Assembly (NCBI RefSeq): GCF_021018805.1
Contig: NC_086247.1
Location: forward strand, 93,542,140 to 93,606,139
Length of the DNA: 64,000 nt
Direction of reading: 5' to 3'
Source: Prinia subflava
Lineage: Eukaryota; Chordata; Aves; Passeriformes; Cisticolidae
Shown: one piece after another, positions 1 to 13,741 of the stretch
Position numbering within the stretch: the stretch's first letter is position 1
How the letters are laid out: every line of letters starts with the position of its first letter
Position numbers and translations under genes: made by a program
Notes under the pieces: model-generated
The model's database searches: none
What the model was told of the DNA's origin: nothing
What the model saw: the letters and a program-made list of their open reading frames with translations, nothing else

Positions 1-3000
1 TATATGCATTAAGATCATTATCACCCTTTTAAGGGCACATTTCAAGGAAATAAAAAAAAAATAGTTGTGAGGTTACTTTGTTTCTTTCTTTTTTTTTTCT
101 CTGTTTACAAAAGAATCCTATGATCTTGACCACTAAAGTGCACTGAGCTGTTCGCACTGTGTAAAACGTGTACACTGGGTCTCCTTCTAAATCAGACACA
201 GATCAAATAGCTCCACAAGTGAATGAGAAAAATCAACAGTATCTGCAAAAAATACTGACATGGAGAAATTAACAGGTATGCCAGAAAATGGGAAGGTAAA
301 GTAGCAAGGAGGGCAGATGATCCAGAGCCTGACTGTAGACTCCTGTCTGACATGTGGAATCCCCATCACTGGGCAGCTTTATGAACTGGTTAGTGAGGGA
401 TGGGCTAGACTAATGTCTGAAACACATCCAGTCTGGCTTGTCTCTGATTAATATCTCTTGTTTGCATTACAGCAGACTGAGCCAGGAATGAGGACCCCCT
501 CCTATAGCCCTGCACACACAGACCTTTATTCCAATAAGTTTAGAAAGGCTGGAGACCACTCACAAAGTCCACATAATTTATTTTAAATGCTAAAGTTCCA
601 TGAACCTCTGCAGTAAGGCTTGATCACAATTGCTTCTAGGTCCTTCCTTTTCCATGTCTGATTTAGCAGGACCTACCCAATTTAGCCTCAAAGCCATGAA
701 AGTAGAGGGCAGCAAGCAGGAGATGGGGCACTGCATACCCAACCTGAGACGTTCACAGGGGGATCAGTGAGCCCCAGCTGCCACGGGATGTGGAGACAAC
801 AGCCCCTTCAGCCTCACCTAAAGCCTAGCAAGCTTCTGTAAGTTGCTACCACCTCCTGACCATGAATTCAAGAGCTGGTTTACAGCAACAGCGCTTCCCC
901 ACACAGTATGCCTCAGCAGAGCTAGTTCCTGCACAAGAAAAAGACTCACCTATGTGCTGTACAGTCCTCTGAATTAAGTATCATGCCTCAAACTTCATTC
1001 AGTTTTTATCTGCTACATAGCAGCAGCAATAATGAAGTCAGAATTTACACCCACAATTCCCTCAGACAAGGAGCCATTTGGGATAATATTCCTCTTAAAA
1101 TCACAGATAGCTTAAGAGGGTAAAAGAATATTTCCAGAAAGCAAGCTTCAGAAACTATCCTGAATAAATACAGCAACACTGATATTTGCAAGTGATCCTA
1201 TCTAGATGACAAAACTAATGCATGACCAAATCCCTGTCCAAGCTGCTGTTCAAAGGGCAAAGGCAGTGCACACACATACTCCTATAAAGCTGTGTATGGT
1301 TCTCTACAATCCAGCTCACAGGTGTGCATACACCAACTCCCACCTATCCTACTCCCTTAAAACAGGCTGGATCACATCAAAGGAGCCTGTCATCAGGGAG
1401 TCAAGGAGCTGCAAAGACTTCCTGTCAGACGGTAAGGAGGACAAGACGGTGACAAGTGTACCATCTGGCAATTTACTTTTCTTCCCAGACTTCAGCATAC
1501 AGCCCAGATTGAAAAACCTGCAGGAAATCCTTCCTGCACCCACTGCCTCTCAGCTTCTGTCACTCTCCTCCTCAACACAAACAGGGCAAGGTACAGAGAC
1601 CACAGGACGGCGCAGAGCTGTTGGTATCGCTGCAGCACACCCAGAACTGCCTGTCCAATTTCAGCTTAACTGTGGTGTGCTGTGGCATTCCAGGCTCCAG
1701 AGCCTCAGGCAGGCAGGTGGTGCTCTTGGAGGCTGCACAAAAAGCACGTCACCAACAGTGTCATCCCACTGGATTGCAGAAAGAAAAATCTGCTTTGTTC
1801 TGCATGCAGTCACTTTAGAAATCAGGTTGTTGTTGTTCTAGGTAAGGCACACACCTCAATGCAAGAAAAAGGAGAGAGAATTAGGCTTCATTCATGAACT
1901 GGAGACAAGGACCACAAACATTACCTTCGGCTTCATGGTTGTGAAGCCACAGCCTGTAAACAGCCTAAATCAATGTTTGAAGATTCAGCTTGACAAAATC
2001 CACACCTAGAGTCCTAATGATTTCAAGTGTCTAAGCTCCATCTACTTAAAACCTCCACTCATATTAGAAAGACAAGGGAATTGTTTCTGTTTGTGAAACA
2101 AATAGATACAGATAGTAGCATATAAAAATATATATTACAAGTCTAGTTAAAGGAGAAGTTTCTGGTATAGGACATGAGAGGTTTATTTAAGAAATGGCTT
2201 AAAATATGATAAGAGGTAAAGAACCCAAAAATCAAAACCAAACCAGTTAATGAATAGTATACAATAACTCTCAAAAGATCTTTATTCTGCAAAATTTTCT
2301 AAGCACTTTACATTTTTAAAAAAGTTTCAGTGGCCAATAAGAGTTGATATTAGCCAGCTGCATTATTCAGTCACAAGCATTATACAAACAGAAAGAAATG
2401 TTACAATTCCAGCAGAATCCAAACATGCAAAAAAATCTTTTGCAGTGAAGCTTCCCCATTCCCCTGTCTTTGTCACAAATAATTAACTGTCCTTTTAATT
2501 AAGGCATCATTGCTCAGATATCAGCTTCTTTTTTAAAATACTGTGAGAGAGAAGAGTACCAAAACTCTGACAAATTTGATGTATTACACAATGGTGTGAG
2601 TTGCATAGGACTTGGATGATGCACACATCACAATATCCAGCTCAGTTCTATTTGGTAGTTGCATCAAATTAAATACAGAGATTTGTCAGATTTCACTGAA
2701 GTTTCTGCTGCTGTAAATATTAAAAAAACTAGAAGAGAGATAGTCATGTAACAAGAACATGTATTAAACCCAATATGATTTCAAGGAAAAGTGGTTGGTG
2801 ATAGCACTCAGAAAACCCAGCTGATTGCTTAACAAAAAATTATATTTATGGGACAATAAATGCATTCACCCAGCTATCACATAGTAGCACTTTTTGATGG
2901 GCTTTAAGCTGTGTCTTTATAAAAAACTTCATTAGGCTACTAAGATCTTTTCACATTATCTTCAGCTGGAAGAGCAGCAATAAATCAGCTCATTGTTTAT

Positions 3001-5039
3001 GATCCTGCTCTGATCCATGACAGCTGAAATTATATATTTAATTAAAAAAAAAAAAAAAAGTAAGTAGTGAATCAAATACAAGCTTTTTCAGCTGTGGAAT
3101 TACCTCAGAGAATTAAGCTGGTTTGGAATAAGACCATCCTTTTAGCAAATTAGTAAAGAACACAGAAAATATTTAAACTACAGGCCAATCCGAACTCACC
3201 TCCCTATATAGAAAACACATTTACATCCCAATACAAATAAATAAGTATAAGGGAGAATTTTACTTCAGTTTTACGATATAATATGCTAATCTCATTACAG
3301 TAGATTTTTGACAGGATTTAATAAGTTTGGGGTTTTTTTAACTTAAAAGAGACACAAACTTCCTGCACAGCTTCCATAGATCTTCCCTTGTAATTTGCTC
3401 TCAGAATTATCTAGATAAATAGAGGTACATTTATCCATACAGTATTTGCAGACTGTACATTTAGACTAAGTGTACTCTGTGCCAGGTTCATACTGCCTCC
3501 AGTACAGAAGCCCCACATCTGTGTTGGATTTATGTTAGGGCAGCACTGTTCTCCAGCTATGTCCCTCTAGTTCTTAGCACAATGTTAACAACATTTAGGC
3601 TTGTTTTCTTTCATTAATTCTTTCATTTCCACTTTCTGCAGCTTCATGTGCCTTTCCCAGGTTCACTGAAATGGAAAGGCATTCTTCTGTCTTTTGACTT
3701 CTCTACCAAACTACATGGAGAACACTAAACCTATGGGAACCTTCTTTCATATTTATCAGTTTGGACAGATCATGTTTTCTTTTCCATGTTTTGTTTTGTT
3801 TTGTTTTTAGAACCCCCAGACCATCTTCAGTAATATCAAGAGGTGGTATACTCCCTTAAAGCATAATTCTGTTTGTTTTTTGAACAAGCAGATGAATTAT
3901 CTTCCCCACAATAGTATTGGTAGATCTTTCTGTTTTAGAGTTTATCTTGCTTTATTTATTCATTGAAGTATTTTCCCTGTTCACCTCTCTAGTTCTCACT
4001 GTACACTCCTTAGATGTAGAAAAGAAGATTTTTGTTACCCTCATTTAAAAGAACTTTTGAGTAATATCTTTTTTGTTTGTTCATTCAGTCTACTTCTCTG
4101 CATGTAGTAACTAGATTTCCTGGTTTTGCTTCATTGTTCTTTACAATTCCCTGACTCCTATTTTCAGTTTGCTGTCATATATGATTTGATTTTCAATCTT
4201 CAGATGCTCCTTTTTTGTGATACCATTCCCCATCCCAGATGGCCAAAAAATATGTTCATTTGCAATAACTTTGTTGCTTTATTTTTCTTTTCCCTACCTT
4301 CACAAACTTTCTAGCACCATTCTCTTTTTTCAGGGTGAAACATGATCAGAAATACTATTATTACCAAACTTCCAAGGTCCTTAGATTTTCCTCTACACAA
4401 AGAGCATAAATCTTCTTAGTCAACCAAAATGCAATCATTTAACTTTTATGGGGTCTTGTTTAAAGAGTGTGTCATGATCAGATTTTCCCATCTTCCTCCC
4501 CATCTCAAAAATGGAAAGTTTAATTTTTGCCTCTCTTCTTTGTCATTCATAAGTCAAACATTAGTTTAAGATATGGCTTAGAAGGGTGTGCAGGAACCAC
4601 CAGGAACTGCTTGCAGTGTGCAGGAGGAATTCTGGAGGACATTTGGGAAGGTGACTGTGTCACAGCTTTAGCTGTAACGCAGGCAGCTAACCAGCAATTC
4701 TACGTGTTAAAAGGGGTCATGGCACACATGAGTAATGGACATCTGATCTCTAGTCACAGGACATATCAACTGTAAACGGGATTTTGACGTGGTGAAGGGG
4801 AATAAATCTAAACAGAAGAAGCATATCTTCATTTACTGGATGGAATCCCACAGTATCTCAGTAAATAATTGAAGCACATGTTAACATGAAAACTTAAACG
4901 AGATAAAATTTTAAAAACAGAACCCTAAAAGGAAAGCCTGGATACGAAAAGCTAAATGCTTCCATAATAAATGTGCATTTATTGCCCAAGGGGCACATAT
5001 AAACTAGCCTAAAAGGGGCCTCCAAGATGTGGGAGATGA
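1..5039. other. AT-rich non-coding stretch, no gene recognised
   Basis: No recognisable exon or RNA gene is visible. The longest frame is an ATG-started 211-codon frame at 1206-1841 (+) with no recognisable domain. Its stop overlaps a donor-like ctag/gtaagg at 1838-1847. A run of 16 A lies at 3044-3059, and 3590-4330 is T-rich on the + strand. I see no mobile element that I can name. The stretch could be intergenic or intronic. Confidence 0.6.
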
Positions 5040-5120
5040 ATCAACTCTACTAAATTAAGAGGCAGCATCAACAATACTAAATTAAGAGGCAGCATCAACT
5101 CTACTAAATTAAGAGGCAGC
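5040..5120. repeat. 27-bp minisatellite, three tandem copies
   Basis: Three contiguous 27-bp units lie at 5040-5066, 5067-5093 and 5094-5120. Units 1 and 3 are identical. Unit 2 differs at two adjacent bases (ct to aa). Each unit ends in taaattaagaggcagc. The exact unit length and near-identity indicate a recent local tandem expansion. Confidence 0.95.
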
Positions 5121-8100
5121 ACCTTACCTTGTTTGCTTCAGTAATATCAAAGTACTGTGTAAATACCAGACATAGTCACTTGTAGCTTCTCTTAATCCTT
5201 TGCTAATTGATAACTCTGTTGCTCTTGCTCTACTTTGAGAGAGCAGATATCTGCAAAAACAGTTTATCTAGAACATCTCCTCCTGGCACTACCCTGCAGC
5301 CTGAACCTTAGCTAGCCTGCAGTATCCCAGCTGGATAGTGTAGGACAGGGACTGTTGCAATGGACAGCAAGATGAGATAACCCTGGCTGGTTGCAGAAGG
5401 GTTTCCCTGCACAGATAAAAAATTATTTAATATGTCACTTTCAGGAAAAGAGTGCAAAATCTAAGCTACTTTATCTATTAACATAGAGTAGCCTGCAATA
5501 GCCTGCCATGACAAAGAAGCTATTACCTCTCATCTTTTTCTAAAATCATCACTGATTTTGGTTGCCCTAGTTGCTCTACAATGGTAGGACATTAGGAAAA
5601 CTAGGAGTATTGACTGGAAACAATTCCCTGACATTTACTCCATTCAGATGAGCTATTCTTTCCTTCTGCTGTCTGGTTAAATCAGAAAGCCTTATACCAA
5701 AAACACTCCTGCTCATGGTGTGGGCCATTTCTGAAACCCTGTGCAACAGAAAAGATGAAGGGAAGAGGACAAACAATGGAAAGCAAGCATTTCCATGAAT
5801 CCAGCCTCTCATTTTGATTCTGTTTTTTTGTTCCTTTTTCCACTCCCCTTCACATGTATGAGTTTGCATTTGCATAAATGCTGAGAAGAAGGGTCCATAA
5901 AAATACTCATTCATATGCAAACAAGGGTATTCACTCTTGTTCCAGAAGTGTTTGCCCTCTGTTTACAAGGCTTCAGTAGCAAAATCACACAGCAGAAAAA
6001 TATCATGAATTCCAGCTGGTCAGTGATATCCCACCAATAATGCTCACTAGCCCAGAGACAATAAAAACAAGAAAACAAAACCACAATGATGTTCACATTG
6101 CCTTAATACAACTAGGTAGTGAGAATAAATATACACAAATCAGACTCTGCACACACCATGCCTGTAAAAATACTGCATTTCCTGATAAGCTGGCTGTTTC
6201 ATACAGACAGAGTCACATCTACCACAGTGGAAAATTCCTGAACACCTAGCTCTGCTTTCTGCTACCACATAGGCAGGCAGATATCAGCTTCAGGGTTTTG
6301 TCATTTGTTTCATTCCATGCTCAAGAGCTCAGAAAGAAAGAAGAAACTCCCTAGGGGATGGTTGGGATGCTCACTTGGGAATGGAAGCAGCAGATTTAAG
6401 TTACTAGCACCAATGTATATAAAACAAGTATTCAAACTCATTTTTCTATGCTCCTCATAAATTAGTTCACTGTTCTCTTCTGTGGCTGATAGGTCTCACT
6501 CACACTCAGCTACTGAAACTGTTAAACTTCTTCCCTCCTTCTCTCCCTTTGGCCAGAAGTGAACCGAGTGCACTTATCGTAGATCCACAGAGTTTAGGAT
6601 CTACCTCCTCTTCCAGGTCTCTTGGCTTTCTGAAGGGTGTTGAGCATTGCTCTTTATTTCTGAAGTGCGTTCTTACAAACACAGGGTCATGTCCTACACA
6701 GGGAGCTCATCCCTCCTTCCTCTGTTGCTCAGATCTCCCCCTGTGGGAGGTATTGGTTTGGGGATGTATCAGCACTTTCTGACAGTAGTTTCAGTCAAAA
6801 AAGAAATAATTTTGTCTTACCATCCACATTCTTTAAGAGGAAAAGACCAAATCTGAAGTATGAGATATTCAACCCCCCACAACAAAATGAGAAGCTTTAA
6901 GTACAAAATGTTAGTTGCTATGGATATTAATCATAAACTGTGAAGGCAAAGCGTTGTTGCAGGACATTTTTCCCAGTTAATTCTTTGCTCGTAATAATTC
7001 TACCAGTGATTTCAGATGTGCCTTTCCTGCTTTCACTTTCATCCTTGAGAAACATTCTGAGAAAAGTAATTTTATTAGATAAGAGGCTATTTTAGAACCA
7101 TCTTAAATAAACTTATTTTCAAAGAAACAAAGAAAGAAATGCTGGATCACATCTTGGCAGCATTCATGACAGAGCAAACATATTGACACAGATTTTACTA
7201 CCAAAATTTATATTTTGCATCTGTTGTCTACAAAAAAAAAAAAAAAGAAAAAAAAAAAAAAAAAAGAGGAAAAAGAAAACAAAAGAAAGTCACAATATTA
7301 TCAAAATTTTTTTTTAAATCTCTTTACAAGAAAAGCTCCATTTAGGAACCAGGATTCCACACCTGGCGTGGTGACCAGGCTGTACCTGCACCTCCCAGGA
7401 GCTCTGGCAGCCATGAGCCTGCTCCTCCACCGGTGTCAGAGTGCCAGGAAAATCTGAAAATAGCCCAGGGAATGACTTCAATTTATAACAAAAATGATAG
7501 AACACACATTCTCACAGGGACAAACCAATGGTGAATCTAACCAAGAAGGGAAAGTTAAAGTAATCAGCATTCAGAACACGGTTGCAAGTTTTCTTCATAA
7601 AGTTGAGTAAGTTCCTTTGATCAAATCAGTAGCGTTAAAGTTTTAAAAATTAAATTTTTTTTTTATTTTTCCTACAAGATTTTCTGTTTACTGGAATCCT
7701 GTTTGGTTAAAGTAAACCATTTACTCCCAAGTTTTTTTCTCATTTTCCACAGATTTGCAAAAGGCTACAGCAAGGAGCAGGAAACAGAAAAGCCTTCTAT
7801 TCTGGTATGGATTTAGAGAGAGACTTGTTTTTCATTCTCTTAATTTACAGTTTGTATTTGTATGGAGTATAAGCTGTGTGAAGAAAGCAATTGATTTACA
7901 AAACAGACTACATGCAGCACATACAAACTGACTCCTCTTATCAAATAGGAAAGATATTCTCAATGCAACAGCTTGGTGCAGAAGAGCATGCTGAGCTGAA
8001 AAGCAAATACAGCTATCTGATTAATTGATTCTGACCTCATAAATATTATACTTTGGGGGCTCTAATGGAACTTCCTGAGGGTAAATTGCATGGTTCACCT

Positions 8101-8841
8101 CATTCATTTATATCTCTGGCTGACAGATGTACATTATGAAATGTCACTGAATATGCTGGCAATAAATGAGGTATAACATTAGCATCTTGGTTCTGTTTTC
8201 CTGAAGGAACACTTTTGTTAAATGAATCCCACACCAGTAAAAATATTATTCTCCACTATGTACACTTCTTTCTATTTTAATCAGTCTCACAGAAATATAT
8301 ACAGGCCTTCCAAAAACACAGATCCCCAGTAAATTAACAAAACAAGCAGCTCTTTTGTTGTGCATGTTTCCATTGTGAAGCTATATTGTTGGAGAATATT
8401 AGGCTGTGACAAGCATTTGATAGTGCAGTAGTTGCACTAATGTTATGGTTATTATCTTTACTACTGCGCAGTGAAACACAGTTAATTAAAATACAGTGAA
8501 GAAATTGCTCCCTTCGCCTGCCCACACATAAATGAGATGATAAATTTGTTGTTGTAGTCAGCATAGAGGGTCCCTTGACCTCTCTGCATGTATTTAGGCA
8601 TTATTCTATTTTATTTCATTTTTTATTCTGTTGCCATTTGAGACTGATAAAACATAAAGGGCTTGGGAATAATGGCAAATAACCATGACATGTGCAGCTT
8701 AATGAAATTATATACTGTGGTGCATTGCAATAAAATTCATAGGAATATGTGCCCCACTAGTGTAAGGCATGCAAATTCCAATAAAACATTAATCCTTGCC
8801 ATGAGCAGGCCATGACTGCAAAGGTAACTTTGCCAAGGAAT
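5121..8841. other. AT-rich non-coding stretch with A-rich tract
   Basis: No gene is recognised. An interrupted A-rich low-complexity tract lies at 7232-7288. The parts at about 7990-8190 and 8630-8790 are complex AT-rich sequence free of simple repeats, with homeodomain-like cores (ttaattgatt at 8021-8030) and a TGACAG motif at 8121-8126. They could be conserved non-coding DNA, but this cannot be shown from one sequence. Confidence 0.5.
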
Positions 8842-8895
8842 GGGGTGAGGGGAAAGGGAGAGGAGGAGGGAGGGAGGCTGAGGGAAGGAGAACAG
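8842..8895 (+). repeat. Purine-rich, G-run tract (possible G-quadruplex)
   Basis: The tract is almost pure purine on the + strand, with runs gggg, gggg, ggg, ggg and ggg separated mostly by 1-3 bases; one loop is about 9 bases. It could form an imperfect quadruplex or triplex. No function can be read from it. Confidence 0.6.
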
Positions 8896-11800
8896 AGCTA
8901 CTGGCAAGTGTGGTAGTTAGAAGAAATGAACCATCCCTTTGGGATTAAGCCTACCTCCAACTATCCCCTTTCCTCCCACTGTTAAAGCATAATTGTTATA
9001 AAGGACAGCACTGGAAAAACATGTAATTTGTCTCTCACTAGTTGCCGACAGCTATTGCCAGCTTAGGAGCCCAAGTGAGGCTGGAAGATATTTCATCTTG
9101 TGGTGTTAGCTCCAGGACAGCTCCTGAAGAGCAGCACAGTGGCTACTGCTGCTGCATCTCTGCACAGAGAGCAGTACGAGGGGCAGCCCCTACTTGTACT
9201 TGCTTCCCAGACACTGGCCACAGACATGGTCCCCTCTGACAAATCTTTCTCAGCAAGCTCCAAACCCGTCTCTTCAGTTTTTCAGAGAGTAGATGAAGGA
9301 GGAAGGCCAATAGGGTTGGGAAAGTGGACCATTACAGGAATTTTCTGCAAACAGAAATTGAAAATAAGTGACAGAATTTGTGCCTGCTCTGCCACTACAT
9401 GTGTGCTACTACATCTTTATTGATTTACTCTCCAGCACAGACTACAGCTGGACTGTAAAAGGGCCACACAAAATACCTCTGCCTTTGCATAAAACCACAG
9501 AAGTCAGCTGTCACTTCAGTACTTTTTTGGCTGAGTTTATGCTTTCAAAAAGGCTAGAAAAACGTGTTAGATACAAAGAGCACCATCTAGCACTAAGAGC
9601 AGGAACACAAGGCATTGTTTTTGGAAAATCACCTCTGCTGCACACTGTGAAGGCTCTGCAATTCGGCTCAAGGTGAGAGCAAGGGGAGAGCAGTGTCCTT
9701 GGCAAACAAAGATACCTGGGCTCCAGGAACATGGATGCTATGAGAAGAACTCCTTGCTCCAGTGTAGTTTACTTTGCCCAGTCAAAGTCATCAGTCAGGC
9801 CTTATCAGAATCATCAGGATTTTTTAAAATTTATTTTGCTGTGCTTTGGATTTTTTGTTTTCTTTGTAATTTAAAATACAACAGTGAGGGTGAGGGTAAG
9901 CAAGTTGTAAATTCTGTGACACTGGCTTCTTGTTCAGATTTGTTCTCATCTCTGTTCTGTTAATGACTCTGTGGTTCCTAGTTGCAATGTTTGTGTGTTA
10001 GGATGTTTGCTAACATACCTGTATATTAAAACAGGAATGGAGATATGTTAAAGATCAGTAAATAGGACTTCTACACCAGAAAATCTTTAGAAGGTGTATA
10101 CACTAAGATGTAGACAACTAAATATTTATATGGAAAAACAGAAACACAAATAAGAAGTACAATTATGGTTATATTGAGTTTCTTTCCTGTTTACATTTTT
10201 CTATCATTTAAGAATACTTGTGTCTTCTGCTTCTATCTTGCACACAACTGAGAAAAACAAAACACAGAAAAATAAAAATAAAGAAAATAAAAGCATTTTA
10301 CCAGTTTCTGCCTAAATACCAACACACACACACACCTTGAGTGATACTTAATGTGGAAAAGACAAGAGAACTACCCCACACTGCCTCATAACAGGGGACA
10401 TTATCCTGTGTATGATTTCCTGGCTGATAAACCGGGGTCCAAATTACACAGTATCCAGTGCCATGAACCTAAACTTTCCAAGGCATTACACTGGTCAGCT
10501 CCGAGGTTGCTCAGTGCCTCCCTCTCACAAGGGGCACAGACAGAGTTTTGGCCTGCTCCAAGGTGTTGTACACAATCAGGCTAGTGAATATGACACCAAG
10601 CTGAAAACTGATAATCCAGTGCAGCAGGGAGCACTCAGGTGAACCAAGAACACTATCTTAACCGTGGCATGGGGAGCAGATCACTAGCAGCAGAGAAGTC
10701 TGCTTCAAAAATATTAACCATATCACACTTGTACTTAATGTACAGTGTCTAGACAGTATTGACTGCTTATGCAGACCACCCTCCCAGGGACAGCTCTCTG
10801 AGACCTGAAGCTGTGCTGCTATGATTAAAGCCTAGAGTCTTTTGGAAGTCACTTGGTTTTACACTTAGCAAGGCAGCTCCATGCACTTCCCTAACATAAC
10901 AGGTGGAAGATGAGGAGAGGGTGAGCCATCTCTAAACAACTCTGAGCAAATTTACCTGTTTTATAAGGCATCATAGCTGATAGAAATTATGCTCTATTCA
11001 TCTACACAGAGCATAATTTCTTTTTCTCTTAAAGTGTCAAGTATACTGGTTTATAATTTTGGTCCCTAAACATCAACAGTAACCTTTAAGACAAGGACAT
11101 ATCAGTACTTTTTATTTTCATGTCACAGACCATGTTTGCACTATACAGACAAGCAGAGATTTTTCACTCTATAGCTTTACTTTTCATACTGATTTGGTGT
11201 TTTATTTTCACCACAAACCACACTTCTATAAATGGCCCAGCCAAAACATCATTAAATTTGCCTCCAGCAACCCACCCTGCTCTAAGATATAAAAGGCAAG
11301 GAGCCATTAAGCTGTCTTACTGCCCCAGATTTGTCAGCTTCTCTTTGTTTCCCTCAGAAATCAGCTAGTTGGTGTATCAGGAAGCAAGTCAAGCTGTGCA
11401 ATAGTTGGTGCCTATTGTGGCACAGGAGGAATAGCCTCACATATGGTATCAGTTTGGCCAGCGGTGCTTCAGGAGCTGAGGGCCACCAACAGTGTCATCC
11501 ACCTCTTAGTATTGTTGTTGGGCAGCACAGCAGACATATCATTCAAAGGGTGCCCTATTCTCAAGGGACACTTATATTAAAAATAAATTTTAAAAAATCC
11601 CCAGGCTGTTCTTTACTTTTAAAATACCTGAAATGTACTGCAGTGTTCTTCCTTTTAGAGCTGGTACCCATACTCTTATGTTACCCTTTCCTCCTTTCAT
11701 GCTAAGGACCAAGAGGCACTGAGTAGAGGGTATTTGCAGTGTGATCTCTCTCTGCTGTTTGTGATTCTAGAGATGCCCAGATAAGGTCAGAGCACAACAA

Positions 11801-12658
11801 CATCTGGGCAGCTCAACATGAATACCTTTGGAGGGAAGGTCAAGGAGAGCAGAAAAAAAAAAATGAGACCAAATACTTTCCAGAAGATGAGAAGAAGAAA
11901 ACAAAAATAGTTTGAGAATCTAAGCTGACAGTCTAAAATGCTCAGCAATAATGCTAGCAGTGGTCCCCTCACAAGAGACAAAATAGCATAACCTGGAAAC
12001 CAGCAATAGGTGTAAACATTGTTTAAAATTAGGGTAAGTATCTATGATGAAGAAACAGAGCCTTTCTGAGATGGTGAAGGAGTGAGCATTTGGCAGACAC
12101 CAGTCAGTGGTGTACTCCTGTGGTAGCAGAGATTGGCCATGCAAAGCTAACTTACAGGAGCACAGTAAAATTAATAAAAATCAAATTAAAATCTTTGCAT
12201 GGAAGAACAATTTATTTCCCCTCTCTGACCTTCCAATACCCCTTGAAGAAGTAAACAACAGCATTCCTCTAAACCTCTAATCTTTCCCAAATGAAACCCC
12301 ATTATCTAGCATCAGTTTTTTTTCAAGAGTAAACCATGGTGAGGCATAGGGTAGTTACAGCAAAAGCAAAACAACAAACCTTAAAAGAATGTAAGAGCCT
12401 TTTCTGTAATACTGACTATGAGCTCCAGCTCTCCAAAGAGACTCAAGTGAATTCTACTCAAGCATCTTTGAGCAAGTTAGCCTGGGTTTAAGCTAGAGAA
12501 GATCATGTATACTGAAATACCCATAATTAGGCACAGCCATTTCCACTTCGTGTCATGGTCAGCAGAACTGGTCTGACTGTTGCCTTTTCTTCCCCTCTGG
12601 ACTAGTACAAATGCCATCTTCCTAACCACAAGAAGATAAAGAGAAAAAAATTAAATTG
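8896..12658. other. AT-rich non-coding stretch
   Basis: No gene is recognised. A short (AC)7 run lies at 10322-10335. A perfect 14-bp inverted repeat at 10982-11021 is listed separately. The open frames here are short, overlap on both strands and look like chance. Somewhat GC-richer patches at 9040-9300 and 10400-10600 have no recognisable content. Confidence 0.55.
10982..11021. repeat. Perfect 14-bp inverted repeat (hairpin, 12-nt loop)
   Basis: The left arm agaaattatgctct (10982-10995) is exactly complementary to agagcataatttct (11008-11021), with a 12-base spacer. A run of pyrimidines follows the right arm. The stem is too short for a typical pre-microRNA. It could be a remnant of terminal inverted repeats or a template-switch product. 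Confidence 0.9.
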
Positions 12659-12690
12659 ATATATATGCACACACACATATATATATATAA
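12659..12690. repeat. AT/CA compound microsatellite
   Basis: Alternating AT, then CA, then AT dinucleotides form one simple-repeat block. Confidence 0.9.
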
Positions 12691-12781
12691 CCTCTAAAGC
12701 ATGAATCTTTGTTAACTCCTTGTGAGGCTACTTATTTTCCCATTGCCTGGGTCAGCATTTGTGATCCGTTATTTTTGAGTA

Positions 12782-12870
12782 AGACAGACAGACAGACAGA
12801 TAGATAGATAGATACATAGATGTGTATGTGTATATATATATATATATAAATATATATCTATTTATATAAA
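12782..12870. repeat. Compound microsatellite (ACAG)n-(GATA)n-(TG/TA)n
   Basis: Four successive simple-repeat types run into each other: ACAG units (about 12784-12800), GATA units (about 12799-12816), a TGTA-type stretch, and an AT dinucleotide run to about 12870. Open frames across it (Y/I/S-rich on the minus strand) are artefacts of the repeat. Confidence 0.92.
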
Positions 12871-13738
12871 ACACACACCTATGACAGTAGGTTACATATA
12901 TCTCTCTCAATAAATCTTCAGTGGAATATAATGCCACAGAGGTTATGACAAGCTATTTTCCTGATCCGGTGTTAAGCTTACTAGCTTGAGCTCTGTCCTA
13001 GTTTGTATGCCACCTTCCAACTCATAACCTGATGGGGAGCTTACAGCAAAGCTAAACACAGCTGGGCAGAAGCTGGGTCAGCTTTGGAAGGCAATCAGCC
13101 ACAAAGCAACTGGATCCAAGGTCAGGGGTTTGGGCCATCTTTGGTAACAGCTTGTAATATACCCAAGGGGATGCTGGAAGCAGAACATAGTGAAGATATT
13201 TGTTCCCAAAGCACAGAGAAAGAAAGAAGAGGATCGTCATGCATTCCATATGTGCCAAGAGTGGGAGAGAAGATATCAGTCATTCACATCATTCACAAGG
13301 TAAGCCCAAGAGCTGATGGAAATGAACTCAGTTGTTTGTTTGGAGGTCGTGCATAGAGGTGCCTAGGCAAACCACAAAACAAATAAGTTCACTTGCCTTC
13401 TGAAGCACGAGCCTAAATACCCAAAAAAAGTATTGGCTCTAATAATAAAGAAAGAGAATGGAGAAAACTCACAAACATTGCTCATCTTCTCAGAGACAGG
13501 AGCCAGCTTTCCACTTTAGAATTGATCCCTATAAGTAGAAAAGTACCAAAGGAGGGGAAAAAAAAAAGTCATATCCTTCCTTTGAATACCTCATTTCAAT
13601 GTATGTATCCTATCTGCCAGGGAATTAAAAGAAGAGAGGCAAATACTGGAGATTTGCATAAGTTACACTGAAGCAGAGATGCATGCTGGTCTTCAAAGTA
13701 GCAACCTTCAACGTGACTTCTTCTTCCTTCCCGGCTCA

Positions 13739-13741
<3 letters not shown>
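12871..13741. other. Non-coding stretch
   Basis: No gene is recognised. A strong donor-like cacaag/gtaagc occurs around 13296-13306, at the end of a short open stretch on the + strand, but no protein homology or paired acceptor can be argued. It is too weak to annotate as an exon. Confidence 0.5.

Noticed and set aside
1744..1766. Shared phrase caccaacagtgtcatcc at 1.75 kb and 11.49 kb, with a related word at 17.04 kb
   Set aside because: Similarity does not extend clearly beyond about 18 bases on either side, so a common repeat origin cannot be supported.
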